Notes under the pieces: generated by a model
What the model saw: only the letters and a program-made list of their open reading frames with translations
Told to the model about the DNA's origin: nothing
Databases searched by the model: none
Translations under genes and position numbers: made by a program
Part shown: positions 6,740-13,450 of the stretch, in pieces
Layout of the letters: every line of letters begins with the position of its first letter
How positions within the stretch are numbered: the first letter of the stretch is position 1
Source of the DNA: Pseudomonadota bacterium
Lineage (GTDB): Bacteria > Pseudomonadota > Gammaproteobacteria > Acidiferrobacterales > UBA6901
Direction of reading: 5' to 3'
Length of the DNA: 15,945 nt
Assembly (NCBI GenBank): GCA_021785795.1
Contig: JAJYEK010000075.1
Location: 1-15,945, forward strand

Positions 6740-7900
6740 ATGCAGACTGTCGACAATGAAGCACAGAGAACGCGGGTCCTGGTGGTCGATGACTCGCGTC
6801 TCATGCGCGTTGCGGTCCAGCGAGTGCTCAACCAGGAATACGATCTCGTCGAGTCCGAGGATGGAGAGGCCGGCTGGGAGAAGCTCCGGCACGATCAGCG
6901 CATCCAGGTCGTGATCAGTGACGTGCAGATGCCGAAGCTGGACGGCTACTCGCTGATTTGCCGCATTCGTGCGGCGGATGAGGCGCGCATCAGCGAGGTC
7001 CCCGTGATCGTCATCACCGGCGCGGAAGACGACATCACCCGCGAGCGCGCGTATGCCTGCGGGGCAAACGAGTTCATCACCAAACCCATCGATTCGGCGC
7101 AGCTTTTGGCCTGCATGCGCAGCCTGACCCAGCCCGACCATGAGCTGGCCGACGTAGCCCAGGCCGCCGCGTTGCTGGGCGACCAGTCCAATATCGACGG
7201 CCTCACCCGGCTCGACAACCGCCGCTACTTTCTCGAGCGCGGCAGGGAGCTCCTGGCGGCGGCGCAAAAAACCACGAGCATGGTCTCGGTTCTGCGTCTG
7301 AGTGTCGATGATTTCATTTCGCTGCGTGCCCAGCACGGGGACGAGTACGCAGATCATGTGCTGATATGGATCGCCGATCTTCTGCGCGCCAAGACTCGCA
7401 GAAGCGATCTCATCGCGCGCACCGGGAACTCGGAATTTTCGGTCATGACCACGTCGCTTGGACGGCTGGAGGCAGCCATGCTGTGCGAACGTCTGCGCGC
7501 GGCGATTTCTGCCAGTCCGTTCAGTCACGACGGTACCTCGGCGGCAGTGACGGTCAGTCTCGGCCTCGTGGCCTCCGGTCACGATCCCGGGGATTCCCTG
7601 GAGGAGTTGCACGGACTGGCGTACAAGCGACTGAGGGCTGCTGCCGCCGCCGGAGGCGACCGCAGTTGCGTGGGCGACGACGGGAGTGAGACCCGGATTG
7701 AAGAGGCGGTAATGGAAGAGCCGCGCCTCGACCAGGCGCTGGAACTGCTTGAACGCAACGAGACAGGCCAGCTCGTGCCCTACGCGCTGCAGCTCGCACT
7801 GCGCGTGCTCCCGCTGCTCGAGTTCTGCGACGCCCGGTTCGCGCTCGAGATCGGCCAGGAACTCAAAGCCGTCCGGGAAGGCCTCTCGCGCATGGGCTGA
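6740..7900 (+). CDS. Receiver-domain response regulator with degenerate GGDEF domain
   Basis: This is a 386-residue protein. Start ATG 6740 has GGAAGAA upstream. The N-terminal receiver domain (about 10-130) has all key residues: acidic pair Asp17/Asp18, phospho-acceptor Asp61 ('ISDVQMP'), Thr93 ('VIVITGAED') and Lys115 ('ITKPID'). A GGDEF domain follows (about 150-305) starting 'IDGLTRLDNRRYF', but the active site reads GNSEF (229-233), so cyclase activity is unlikely. The RxxD inhibitory site RRSD (220-223) is intact at the canonical spacing, so it may bind c-di-GMP. A helical tail of about 75 residues (from 310) contains 'LDQALELLERNETGQLVPYA' and is unrecognised. The cognate histidine kinase is not in the window. 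It is divergent from the stressosome-like cyclase operon, which suggests a shared pathway. It could alternatively be a weak cyclase or a dimerising regulator of one. Confidence 0.85.
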   Translation: MQTVDNEAQRTRVLVVDDSRLMRVAVQRVLNQEYDLVESEDGEAGWEKLRHDQRIQVVISDVQMPKLDGYSLICRIRAADEARISEVPVIVITGAEDDITRERAYACGANEFITKPIDSAQLLACMRSLTQPDHELADVAQAAALLGDQSNIDGLTRLDNRRYFLERGRELLAAAQKTTSMVSVLRLSVDDFISLRAQHGDEYADHVLIWIADLLRAKTRRSDLIARTGNSEFSVMTTSLGRLEAAMLCERLRAAISASPFSHDGTSAAVTVSLGLVASGHDPGDSLEELHGLAYKRLRAAAAAGGDRSCVGDDGSETRIEEAVMEEPRLDQALELLERNETGQLVPYALQLALRVLPLLEFCDARFALEIGQELKAVREGLSRMG

Positions 7901-8053
7901 CACCCGGACCCGGGCGCTGCCCATTGCTGCCGGGAGCCATTGGCGCGGCGGAGGGTGGCGTTGTCTGTCTGGTCAGGGCAGAATTCGCCCTGGGTCCCGG
8001 CCAAGGAATCCGTGCGTTGCAACCCGCGTTTTGCAGATTTGCCTGGAGTTCTC

Positions 8054-8659
8054 GTGTTACCGACCCCTGTCATTCCTGATGCGAGATCCGCCGGCCCGGC
8101 GCGCCGTGTGGCGCTCGCCGTCCTGCGCGCGATGGGTTGGCGTGTGGAGGGGGCTGCGCCCGCGATTCCGAAATACGTGCTGATCGGCGCCCCCCACACC
8201 TCCAACTGGGACTTCGTGCTGGCGCTGCTGGCCAAGGCGGCGCTTGGTATCCGGTTCCGCTGGATCGGAAAGGACAGCCTGTTCCGGTGGCCGTTCGGGG
8301 GATTCATGCGGTGGCTGGGAGGCATACCGGTGAACCGCCGCTGGCGGAGCAATTTCACGGACTTCATGGCGGAGCAGTTCCGCGCGAGCCGGGAACTGAT
8401 CGTCGTTATAACACCGGAGGGAACGCGCAGCCGCACCGAGCACTGGAAGAGCGGCTTCTACTATCTCGCGCTGCGGGCGGGCGTTCCGATCGTCCTCGGC
8501 TTCGTCGACTATCGCCGCAAAATCCTCGGAATCGGCCCAGTGCTGGTGCCCACCGGAAATATCGATGCGGACATGGCGCCGATAAGGGAGTTCTATGCCG
8601 ACAAGCAGGGCCTCTACCCGCAGAAGAAGGGCGAGGTAAGAATCATTCCACGTGCCTGA
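8054..8659 (+). CDS. PlsC-like lysophospholipid acyltransferase family protein
   Basis: This is a 201-residue protein. GTG 8054 is chosen because GGAG lies five bases upstream; the frame is open further upstream (TTG 7940) but lacks protein-like character there. It has the acyltransferase signatures HxxxxD, 'HTSNWDF' (His48, Asp53), a downstream 'GGIPVNRR' block III-like motif and 'PEGTRS' (121-126). These motifs bind and transfer an acyl group to a lysophospholipid or similar acceptor at the inner membrane. The HTSNWD form is typical of a subfamily separate from housekeeping PlsC, so the acceptor is uncertain. It is also shorter than usual PlsC. It stands 150 bp after the receiver-GGDEF gene on the same strand and appears functionally unrelated to it. 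Confidence 0.82.
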   Translation: MLPTPVIPDARSAGPARRVALAVLRAMGWRVEGAAPAIPKYVLIGAPHTSNWDFVLALLAKAALGIRFRWIGKDSLFRWPFGGFMRWLGGIPVNRRWRSNFTDFMAEQFRASRELIVVITPEGTRSRTEHWKSGFYYLALRAGVPIVLGFVDYRRKILGIGPVLVPTGNIDADMAPIREFYADKQGLYPQKKGEVRIIPRA

Positions 8660-8720
8660 GCGGGGGACGCCCGGGACAGCAACTGCAGCAGCGCTGCCGT
8701 TCTTCAAATTGTCATGGATG

Positions 8721-8737
8721 CTTAAGGATGCGTTAAG
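8721..8737 (+). promoter_or_regulatory. PmrA/QseB-type direct-repeat box upstream of cytochrome b561 gene
   Basis: CTTAAG-GATGC-GTTAAG consists of two TTAAG half-sites with the 5-bp spacing of the PmrA box (YTTAAK-N5-YTTAAK, recalled). One mismatch lies at the first base of the second half. It ends 23 bp before ATG 8761. A poor -10 (TAACGT) lies downstream, so transcription would begin very near the start codon. The longer repeat ATGC(G)TTAAGG makes chance less likely. No PmrA/QseB regulator is in the window. Confidence 0.4.
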
Positions 8738-8760
8738 GTGTTGCCGGTAACGTTGGATCC

Positions 8761-9345
8761 ATGACAAGTGATTCATCTGACTGGGACCGGCCGACGCGGT
8801 TCCTCCATATGGGGCTGGCCCTCACTGTGACCATTCAGCTGTTGGTCAGTCTGTGGATGGTGCCGCCGGGCAGCCGTCACCCGTCGACGCCCCTGACCCA
8901 TGCGGGGTTTATCGCCCACGAATGGATCGGACTGTGTGCCCTGGCCATTGTGCTTGCCCACTGGGTATGGTCGCTGTTGAGCTCCGGTGCCGCGGGCGTG
9001 GGCCACCTTTTTCCGGTCAGCCGCGATGGCCGGCGGGAGGTTGTCGCCGAGCTGCGTGAGCTGCTGTCGGGCCGAATGGCGGGTGGCGGACCGCGCGGGG
9101 GTCTGGCGGGACTGGTGCATGGCCTGGGCCTGCTGGCTGTGACCGGGATTGCGGTCACGGGCGGTGTGCTGTTCGTGATGCTTTCTGCGCAGGATAAGTC
9201 CGGAGCGTTCACCCGCAGTGTCGGACACCTGCATTCGCTGATTTCGACCTTCGTCTGGATCTACTGGTACGGCCATATCGGCATGGCCCTGCTCCATCAG
9301 CTCAAGGGCGATGGCATGGTACGCCGCATGTTCCGCCTCGGCTGA
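8761..9345 (+). CDS. Cytochrome b561-like di-haem membrane protein
   Basis: This 194-residue protein has four hydrophobic helices (about 15-34, 50-73, 115-140 and 160-180), as in the cytochrome b561/Ni-Fe hydrogenase b-type family. The opening 'WDRPTRFLHMGLA' with His16, then His53 ('AHEW'), His120, His156/His158 ('GHLHSL') and His172, supply the transmembrane histidines expected to ligate two b haems. Family members carry electrons between quinones and periplasmic partners or superoxide; the partner is not visible here. Between helices 2 and 3 is a Gly/Arg-rich cytoplasmic loop (about 85-115). Start ATG 8761 lacks a clear ribosome-binding site. A CTTAAG-type repeat box lies just upstream and may control it. 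The next gene, a lipoprotein, begins 100 bp later with its own -10-like element. Confidence 0.8.
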   Translation: MTSDSSDWDRPTRFLHMGLALTVTIQLLVSLWMVPPGSRHPSTPLTHAGFIAHEWIGLCALAIVLAHWVWSLLSSGAAGVGHLFPVSRDGRREVVAELRELLSGRMAGGGPRGGLAGLVHGLGLLAVTGIAVTGGVLFVMLSAQDKSGAFTRSVGHLHSLISTFVWIYWYGHIGMALLHQLKGDGMVRRMFRLG

Positions 9346-9397
9346 CCGTCTTGGCGCTCCCCGAATCCCGGGAGGGAAGCGTACCGGGCATTTCGGC

Positions 9398-9403
9398 TAT
9401 ACT
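9398..9403 (+). promoter_or_regulatory. Possible -10 element (TATACT) for the lipoprotein gene
   Basis: TATACT matches five of six bases of the sigma-70 -10 consensus and lies 43 bases before ATG 9446. No convincing -35 hexamer is found 16-18 bp upstream, so this is a weak call. Confidence 0.3.
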
Positions 9404-9445
9404 CCGGAACAGGATCTTATTCTTCCGGACGGGCAGGGCGCTTCC

Positions 9446-10105
9446 ATGCGAGGACGAGGGAACATTGCGGGCATCGGCAGGGCATTCCTGGTGCTTGCGG
9501 TCGCAGGCCTGGTCGCCGCCTGTTCCACGGTTCAGTTGCATTCGTCCGAGCTCACCAACTCCATTTCGCTCAAGCGCGGGGATCTGCAGCGCGGCGGCAT
9601 TGCGTTTATCACGCCGTCGACCGCCACCGGTCATGAACAGGACAAGCAAGCCCTCGCGCTGGTGTTCGGCAATGTGCTCATGAAGGAGCGCCCGCAGTAC
9701 CGGGTGGTGAGCCTTGCGCAGACGCTGAGCGACATCAATCGCGCCGGACTCGCGATCGAGTACAAGAAGATGTATCAGGACTACCAGGATACCGGCATTT
9801 TTGACCGCAGCACCCTGCGGAGGGTGGGCAAGGCGGTCGGGGCACGTTATCTGGCCCAGCTCAAGCTCGCCGGATTCAGCCAGGGTTCCAACGAGCGATT
9901 CGGTGCACTCGGCCTGCGGATGCTTCAGACTTTGCAGGCGAATATCCGCGTGTTTCTGCAGATCTGGGACAGCCGGGACGGCACCATTGCCTGGGAAGGC
10001 ACGGACGAGCTGAATTACGCCTACGATACCGAGCGGGAAAAGCCGGTGACCTTTCGCAAGGTCGTCGGGGACGCGGCACGGCGGCTGATCGCCAAGCTGC
10101 CCTAG
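9446..10105 (+). CDS. Predicted outer-membrane lipoprotein of unknown function
   Basis: This 219-residue protein starts at ATG 9446, with AGGG upstream and a signal sequence directly after (basic MRGRGNIAGIGR, then a hydrophobic core). The lipobox 'LVAAC' places the lipidated cysteine at 26. Serine at +2 predicts outer-membrane sorting. The mature domain alternates strands and helices ('GGIAFITPST', 'YRVVSLAQTLSDI', 'VGARYLAQLKLAGF', 'FLQIWDSRDGTIAWEGTDEL', 'FRKVVGDAARRLIAKLP'). This layout recalls the CsgG/LpoB/TolB-N Rossmann-like lipoproteins that support envelope assembly or secretion, but no residue signature settles the family. The first five mature residues (CSTVQ) are the same as in the BamE-like lipoprotein at the start of the window. 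I infer only an envelope role. Confidence 0.72.
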   Translation: MRGRGNIAGIGRAFLVLAVAGLVAACSTVQLHSSELTNSISLKRGDLQRGGIAFITPSTATGHEQDKQALALVFGNVLMKERPQYRVVSLAQTLSDINRAGLAIEYKKMYQDYQDTGIFDRSTLRRVGKAVGARYLAQLKLAGFSQGSNERFGALGLRMLQTLQANIRVFLQIWDSRDGTIAWEGTDELNYAYDTEREKPVTFRKVVGDAARRLIAKLP

Positions 10106-10251
10106 CGCGCCCTGCCCGGTCTTTCTGCCATGCCTGTCGCGACGGACCGGCGACCTGGCTTGCGCGGCGGTACCCGGGTTGCCGGTTGGTTCCGGCCCGG
10201 TTTGCCGGTGCCCCGCCTGAGGGCGGCACATACCGCTTTACCGGGCCGCCG

Positions 10252-10416
10252 TCAGGATCTGCCGTGGCTGAGGTGCGGCAGTATGGCCACGAACAGGGCC
10301 AGAAAAGACAGGACGAAGAAATAGCAGAAATCGGCAAACGACCCGACGTCAGGTACGGCAATAAGCGTCACTGCCGCCGGCACACCGACCCATAGACCGA
10401 GCTTGAACAAGAACAT
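10252..10416 (-). CDS. Small two-helix membrane protein, 54 codons
   Basis: The frame runs from ATG 10416 to TGA 10252. A strong GGGAGG ribosome-binding site lies four bases upstream of the start. The protein begins MFLFKLGLWVGVPAAVTLIA and has two hydrophobic segments (about 4-21 and 28-48), ending in a polar tail (HLSHGRS). Third-position GC bias and the good initiation site support a real gene despite its size. I do not recognise a family. It is downstream of the PilZ gene on the same strand with about 280 bp between, so it is probably separately transcribed, and it is convergent with the lipoprotein gene. It could be a small inner-membrane regulator or stress protein; no function is assigned. 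Confidence 0.6.
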   Translation of the reverse strand: MFLFKLGLWVGVPAAVTLIAVPDVGSFADFCYFFVLSFLALFVAILPHLSHGRS

Positions 10417-10698
10417 GAGTCCTCCCGCATCCGACTGCCTGGGACCGGGACACGATGAGGTGCCGCGAACGGGTCGCCAAGAGCGGAGCTTACCTCTGCT
10501 CAGTCTGGTTCACGCCACTGGTGGATTCAAGCCACGCCGGACGCAAGGTAGTCTGGCCCCGATGGTCCGCAGACGCCCCTGAGGGTATGGTGCCGCGGCG
10601 CTGTTCCAGAGTTTTCGCTGAAGGAGCGCCCCTGCCGGGGTGCGGACTCCAAACGGGTTGGCCCGGACCGGCGCAAGAGCCGCGGCTCCCGCCCGCGG

Positions 10699-11142
10699 TC
10701 ACTCCTCTATATCGTATAGAAAATCAGTGAGATCGGTATAGGCCGCATCATCGTAGTCGCCGAACTGCACCGCGACACCGCGCGACCCGATGCGGACGAC
10801 CCTTGCGGGTATGCGGTGTTCGACCGACCGTCCGTGGTGCGTGAAGCAGAGCTTGAATTCGAACGTAGTACCGACCTGCAGCTTCGTGCGGTCCATTTCG
10901 ACAAGCGCACCGCCCAATCCAAGGTTGATGATGTGCCACGGCAGGGAATAGGTCATGCCGCAGTTGACCAGGGTTTCGAACCGAATTTGCTTGCGCAGGC
11001 TGGTGCGGTAGCCGCGCGGTTGGGCCACCATGCTGTCGGGACGCAGGGCCGCAGGGGCCCGCGCCTGCCGAACTGCCCATGCGTGCTCCGGCTGGATGTC
11101 CGCCCGATGGCGCCGCGTCTGAATTTGCTGTGACTGTGGCAT
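10699..11142 (-). CDS. PilZ-domain c-di-GMP receptor-like protein
   Basis: This is a 147-residue protein. ATG 11142 is preceded by GAGGAAA about nine bases upstream. The first 42 residues are polar and probably disordered (Gln, Arg, Ala rich). The PilZ domain follows: the RxxxR motif 'RTSLR' (46-50), then 'INLGLGGALVEM' (72-83), in which the usual D/NxSxxG reads N73-L-G75-L-G-G78, with Gly replacing Ser. Later strands 'VGTTFEFKLCF' and 'RIPARVVRIGSRGVAVQF' complete the barrel. PilZ proteins bind c-di-GMP through the arginine motif and this turn, then alter motility, polysaccharide or pilus machinery; the effector partner is unknown. A good sigma-70 promoter lies directly upstream. It sits downstream of the GGDEF-EAL gene on the same strand, 229 bp away. 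Confidence 0.85.
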   Translation of the reverse strand: MPQSQQIQTRRHRADIQPEHAWAVRQARAPAALRPDSMVAQPRGYRTSLRKQIRFETLVNCGMTYSLPWHIINLGLGGALVEMDRTKLQVGTTFEFKLCFTHHGRSVEHRIPARVVRIGSRGVAVQFGDYDDAAYTDLTDFLYDIEE

Positions 11143-11173
11143 GGCTTCTCTTTCCTCTGCTGCTTTGCATGTA

Positions 11174-11202
11174 CTTATACAGTTGATTGTCGCGCGGGTT
11201 AA
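11174..11202 (-). promoter_or_regulatory. Sigma-70 promoter of the PilZ gene
   Basis: On the minus strand, TTAACC (-35, 11202-11197), a 17-bp spacer and TATAAG (-10, 11179-11174) give a start about 25 bases before ATG 11142. The -10 matches five of six consensus bases and the -35 four of six. The -35 overlaps an imperfect CGGG...CCCG inverted repeat that could be an operator. Confidence 0.5.
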
Positions 11203-11249
11203 GCCCGAGGCTATGCCATTCGGCGCGGAATTCGGACGGTTCGTCCAGT

Positions 11250-11320
11250 CGGCGTCGACGCCGGTCCGGTGATTCCGGTCATCGAGGGGGCGAGTCGGGA
11301 CGGTCCTGGGTCCGGACCGT
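11250..11320. promoter_or_regulatory. Palindrome and stem-loop between GGDEF-EAL and PilZ genes
   Basis: CGGCGTCGACGCCG (11250-11263) is a perfect 14-bp palindrome. ACGGTCC-TGGGTCC-GGACCGT (11300-11320) is a 7-bp stem with a 7-base loop. Both lie downstream of the GGDEF-EAL stop and upstream of the PilZ promoter. The stem-loop may help end the GGDEF-EAL transcript, but no T-tract follows. The palindrome could be an operator. Confidence 0.3.
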
Positions 11321-11371
11321 GATGCCTGCGGGTCCGGCGCCGAGCGGCTTGGCCCGGGTTGCCGGGTACTG

Positions 11372-13261
11372 CTAGGCAGGTTGGCCGCTGGCCGGGGTGC
11401 GCTGCTCGCTGGTTCGCGTTATCGAGGGTGCCGGCTGGCCGTGCAGGACTGCCTCAAGGGCCAGTGCGGTGAGCGGCCGGTACAGGTGGTATCCCTGCAC
11501 CAGATCGCATTCTTCCTGGCGTAGCTGGCCCAGCTGTTCCGCGGTCTCGACGCCTTCGGCGATCACCTTCAATTTCAGGCTGTGGGCCAGTCCTATGATG
11601 GCGCGGGTGATTGCGGCATCGTTCTCGTCGCTGGTGAGATTGCGCACGAACGACTGATCTATCTTGAGGCGGTCTATCGGAAAGCGGCGCAGGTAGCTGA
11701 GCGAGGAAAACCCCGTCCCGAAGTCATCGATCGAGAGCCGGACGCCGATGTCCTTCAACTGCTTCAGGGTGGCGCGTGTATGTTCGACGTCCTGCATGGC
11801 CACGCCTTCGGTAATCTCGAGTTCGAGCAGTGCCGGTTCGAGACCGGTCTCTTCGAGGACGCGCCTTACCAGTCCCGGTAGATCCTGCTGGTGGAACTGG
11901 CGCGCGGAAATATTGACCGCTAGCGGGAGCTCTGCCAGACCGGCCCGGCGCCAGACCTTGCATTGGGTGCACGCGGCCCGCAGCGTCCATTCGCCGATGG
12001 CCACGACCATGCCGGTCTCCTCGGCGAGCGGAATGAACTCGGAGGGCATGATGACACCGCGTTCAGGGTGCTTCCAGCGCAGCAGCACTTCGGCGCCGAT
12101 AATGAGCCCGGTGCGAGCGTCCACTTCCGGCTGGAAATTGAGGCGCAGCTCGTTGTGCTCGATGGCGTGCCGCAGGTAGTTTTCGAGCGACAGGGACTCG
12201 GCGGCGCGTGCGTTCATTTCCTGGGAATAGGCCTGGAAGTTGTTTCCGCCGAGCTGCTTGGCCCGCTGCATGGCTGTGTCGGCATTGCGCAGCAGCGAGA
12301 TGCCGTCATCACCGTCGAACGGATATACGCTGACGCCGATGCTGAACGTGACGAAGTATTCGCGGGTGTTTACGTACAGCGGCCGCTGTATGCCGGCAAT
12401 CATGCACTCGGCCAGCTGCAGCGGAACATGGTGCTCCGTGAACCCGGACACCAGCATGGCGAACACGTCCGCCTCGAAACGGTAGAGCGTCGCTTCCGTG
12501 CCGTTGACGCGCTCCTCGACCAGCAGATGCTCCAGGCGCGCAGTGACCGCCTGCAGCAGACCGTCGCCCACGCCATGACCGAGGCTGCGGGTGATGACGT
12601 TGAATCGGTCCAGATCCATCAAGATCACCGCCAGACGCTGGCCCGGCTCCGCGTGCGCAGCCAATGCCTGTTCGATGCGTTCCTGGAACCGCCGGCGGTT
12701 GGGCAGCCCGGTCAGCGTATCGTGGTGCGCCTGATGCGACAGCCTCGCCTCGACCCGGCTGTGCCGGGTGATGTCGGCGATGTGGGCGTGGAATTCCTCC
12801 CGGTCCGGAAGATAGTAGATGCTGCAGGCGAGCACGCGGTTGGCTTTCGGATATTCCCACACCTGACGGCTGGCGGGCAGGGCGCGCAGGACCGCCAGGC
12901 GCTGCCTCAGGTCCGTGGGAAGGAGCTCTGAAGCATGTTCCGTGTCGGCGCCCATATCCTTCAGCATTTCACGGACGCCGGCGTTGGCGTAGAGCACCCG
13001 CCCATCGGCGGACAGCGCCAGAACGGGATTCGGATTGCGTTCCGGGAACAGCGCCAGCCGCTGGCACTGCGCGGCTTCGGCGAGACGATGAGCCATGCGC
13101 AAGCCGATTGCCGCCATGATCGCGATGGCGCCCGCGGATAGCGCGATTACCGTGCTGCGTGCCGCGCGTGTTGCGCTAAGCGTCGCGACCGCCATCCACA
13201 TTGCAAGCAGCGCGAAATAGGCGGCAATCACCTTGATCCTGGGGCTGATCCTCATCCTCAT
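11372..13261 (-). CDS. Membrane PAS-GGDEF-EAL protein, probable c-di-GMP phosphodiesterase
   Basis: This is a 629-residue protein. Two transmembrane helices (about 11-28 and 39-54) with a very short loop anchor it without a periplasmic sensor domain. A PAS-like domain (about 70-165, 'NPNPVLALSADGRVLYANAG') follows, then GGDEF (about 175-345) and EAL (about 355-608). The GGDEF active site is ruined (E-A-D-V-F at 263-267), so it should not synthesise c-di-GMP, though it may bind GTP as a regulatory domain. The EAL domain keeps its catalytic set: Glu391 (EVLLRW), Asn450, Glu482, Asp512/Asp513 (IDDFGTGFSSL), Lys533, Glu569/Glu572 (AEGVET) and Gln589. It should cleave c-di-GMP to pGpG. Start ATG 13261 has a weak ribosome-binding site and a strong hairpin upstream. 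It is divergent from yadG and upstream of PilZ on the same strand. Confidence 0.88.
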   Translation of the reverse strand: MRMRISPRIKVIAAYFALLAMWMAVATLSATRAARSTVIALSAGAIAIMAAIGLRMAHRLAEAAQCQRLALFPERNPNPVLALSADGRVLYANAGVREMLKDMGADTEHASELLPTDLRQRLAVLRALPASRQVWEYPKANRVLACSIYYLPDREEFHAHIADITRHSRVEARLSHQAHHDTLTGLPNRRRFQERIEQALAAHAEPGQRLAVILMDLDRFNVITRSLGHGVGDGLLQAVTARLEHLLVEERVNGTEATLYRFEADVFAMLVSGFTEHHVPLQLAECMIAGIQRPLYVNTREYFVTFSIGVSVYPFDGDDGISLLRNADTAMQRAKQLGGNNFQAYSQEMNARAAESLSLENYLRHAIEHNELRLNFQPEVDARTGLIIGAEVLLRWKHPERGVIMPSEFIPLAEETGMVVAIGEWTLRAACTQCKVWRRAGLAELPLAVNISARQFHQQDLPGLVRRVLEETGLEPALLELEITEGVAMQDVEHTRATLKQLKDIGVRLSIDDFGTGFSSLSYLRRFPIDRLKIDQSFVRNLTSDENDAAITRAIIGLAHSLKLKVIAEGVETAEQLGQLRQEECDLVQGYHLYRPLTALALEAVLHGQPAPSITRTSEQRTPASGQPA

Positions 13262-13278
13262 CGAAAGATGCCACGGCT

Positions 13279-13303
13279 GCGGCCGGCCGAATACGCCGGC
13301 CGC
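13279..13303 (-). promoter_or_regulatory. Strong 9-bp stem-loop in the GGDEF-EAL 5' leader
   Basis: GCGGCCGGC-(7 bases)-GCCGGCCGC is a perfect, all-GC 9-bp inverted repeat ending 18 bases upstream of ATG 13261. A possible -10 (TAGAAT) lies further upstream at 13330-13325, so the element would be in the mRNA leader. It could hinder ribosome loading, stabilise the message, or be a protein-binding site. Confidence 0.45.
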
Positions 13304-13324
13304 CAGTTAAACATCGGCGGGTTT

Positions 13325-13330
13325 ATTCTA
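13325..13330 (-). promoter_or_regulatory. Possible -10 (TAGAAT) for the GGDEF-EAL gene
   Basis: TAGAAT on the minus strand matches five of six consensus bases. The best -35 at 17-bp spacing (CTAGCA) is poor, so an activator would probably be needed. It is placed about 65 bases before ATG 13261. Confidence 0.3.
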
Positions 13331-13352
13331 CACCCAGCCGGCGGGCGTGCTA

Positions 13353-13368
13353 GCGTGCGGATGCACGC
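13353..13368. promoter_or_regulatory. Inverted repeat at the -35 position of the yadG promoter
   Basis: GCGTGC-GGAT-GCACGC is a perfect 6-bp inverted repeat with a 4-base centre. It ends 20 bp before the -10 hexamer of yadG and is preceded by another CGTGC copy. It overlaps where a -35 would be, so a bound protein would affect transcription of yadG. Confidence 0.35.
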
Positions 13369-13385
13369 GGTGGCTGCAGGCGCTG

Positions 13386-13394
13386 TGATACAAT
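13386..13394 (+). promoter_or_regulatory. Extended -10 promoter of yadG-yadH
   Basis: TGATACAAT contains the TGn extension and a five-of-six -10 hexamer (TACAAT at 13389-13394). No good -35 is present, which is normal for extended -10 promoters. Transcription would begin near 13401, about 46 bases before the yadG start. Confidence 0.5.
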
Positions 13395-13411
13395 ATCAAC
13401 GATATCCCTTG

Positions 13412-13450
13412 ATGCTCCAGCTGTCTGCGGAGCCGACAATTACTCAATGA
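13412..13450 (+). CDS. Possible 12-codon leader peptide overlapping the yadG start
   Basis: ATG 13412 begins the 12-residue frame MLQLSAEPTITQ, whose TGA overlaps the ATG of yadG (ATGA, 13447-13450). It lies just inside the transcript predicted from the extended -10. yadG itself has its nearest GGAG 14 bases upstream, too far for efficient initiation, so coupling to this leader could supply ribosomes. It has no obvious ribosome-binding site of its own and may be chance. Confidence 0.3.
   Translation: MLQLSAEPTITQ

Noticed and set aside
6560..7924. 454-codon minus-strand frame
   Set aside because: It is antisense to the receiver-GGDEF gene and shows no domain; it would also cover the whole divergent promoter region.
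10521..10535. GTGG-ATTCAAG-CCAC resembling a tRNA T-arm
   Set aside because: The stem is only 4 bp, the loop does not begin with TTC, and no acceptor, D or anticodon arm surrounds it.
10455..10730. 91-codon plus-strand frame between the small membrane gene and PilZ
   Set aside because: No ribosome-binding site, composition like shadow frames (Pro, Arg, Gly), and it runs into the 3' end of the PilZ gene.
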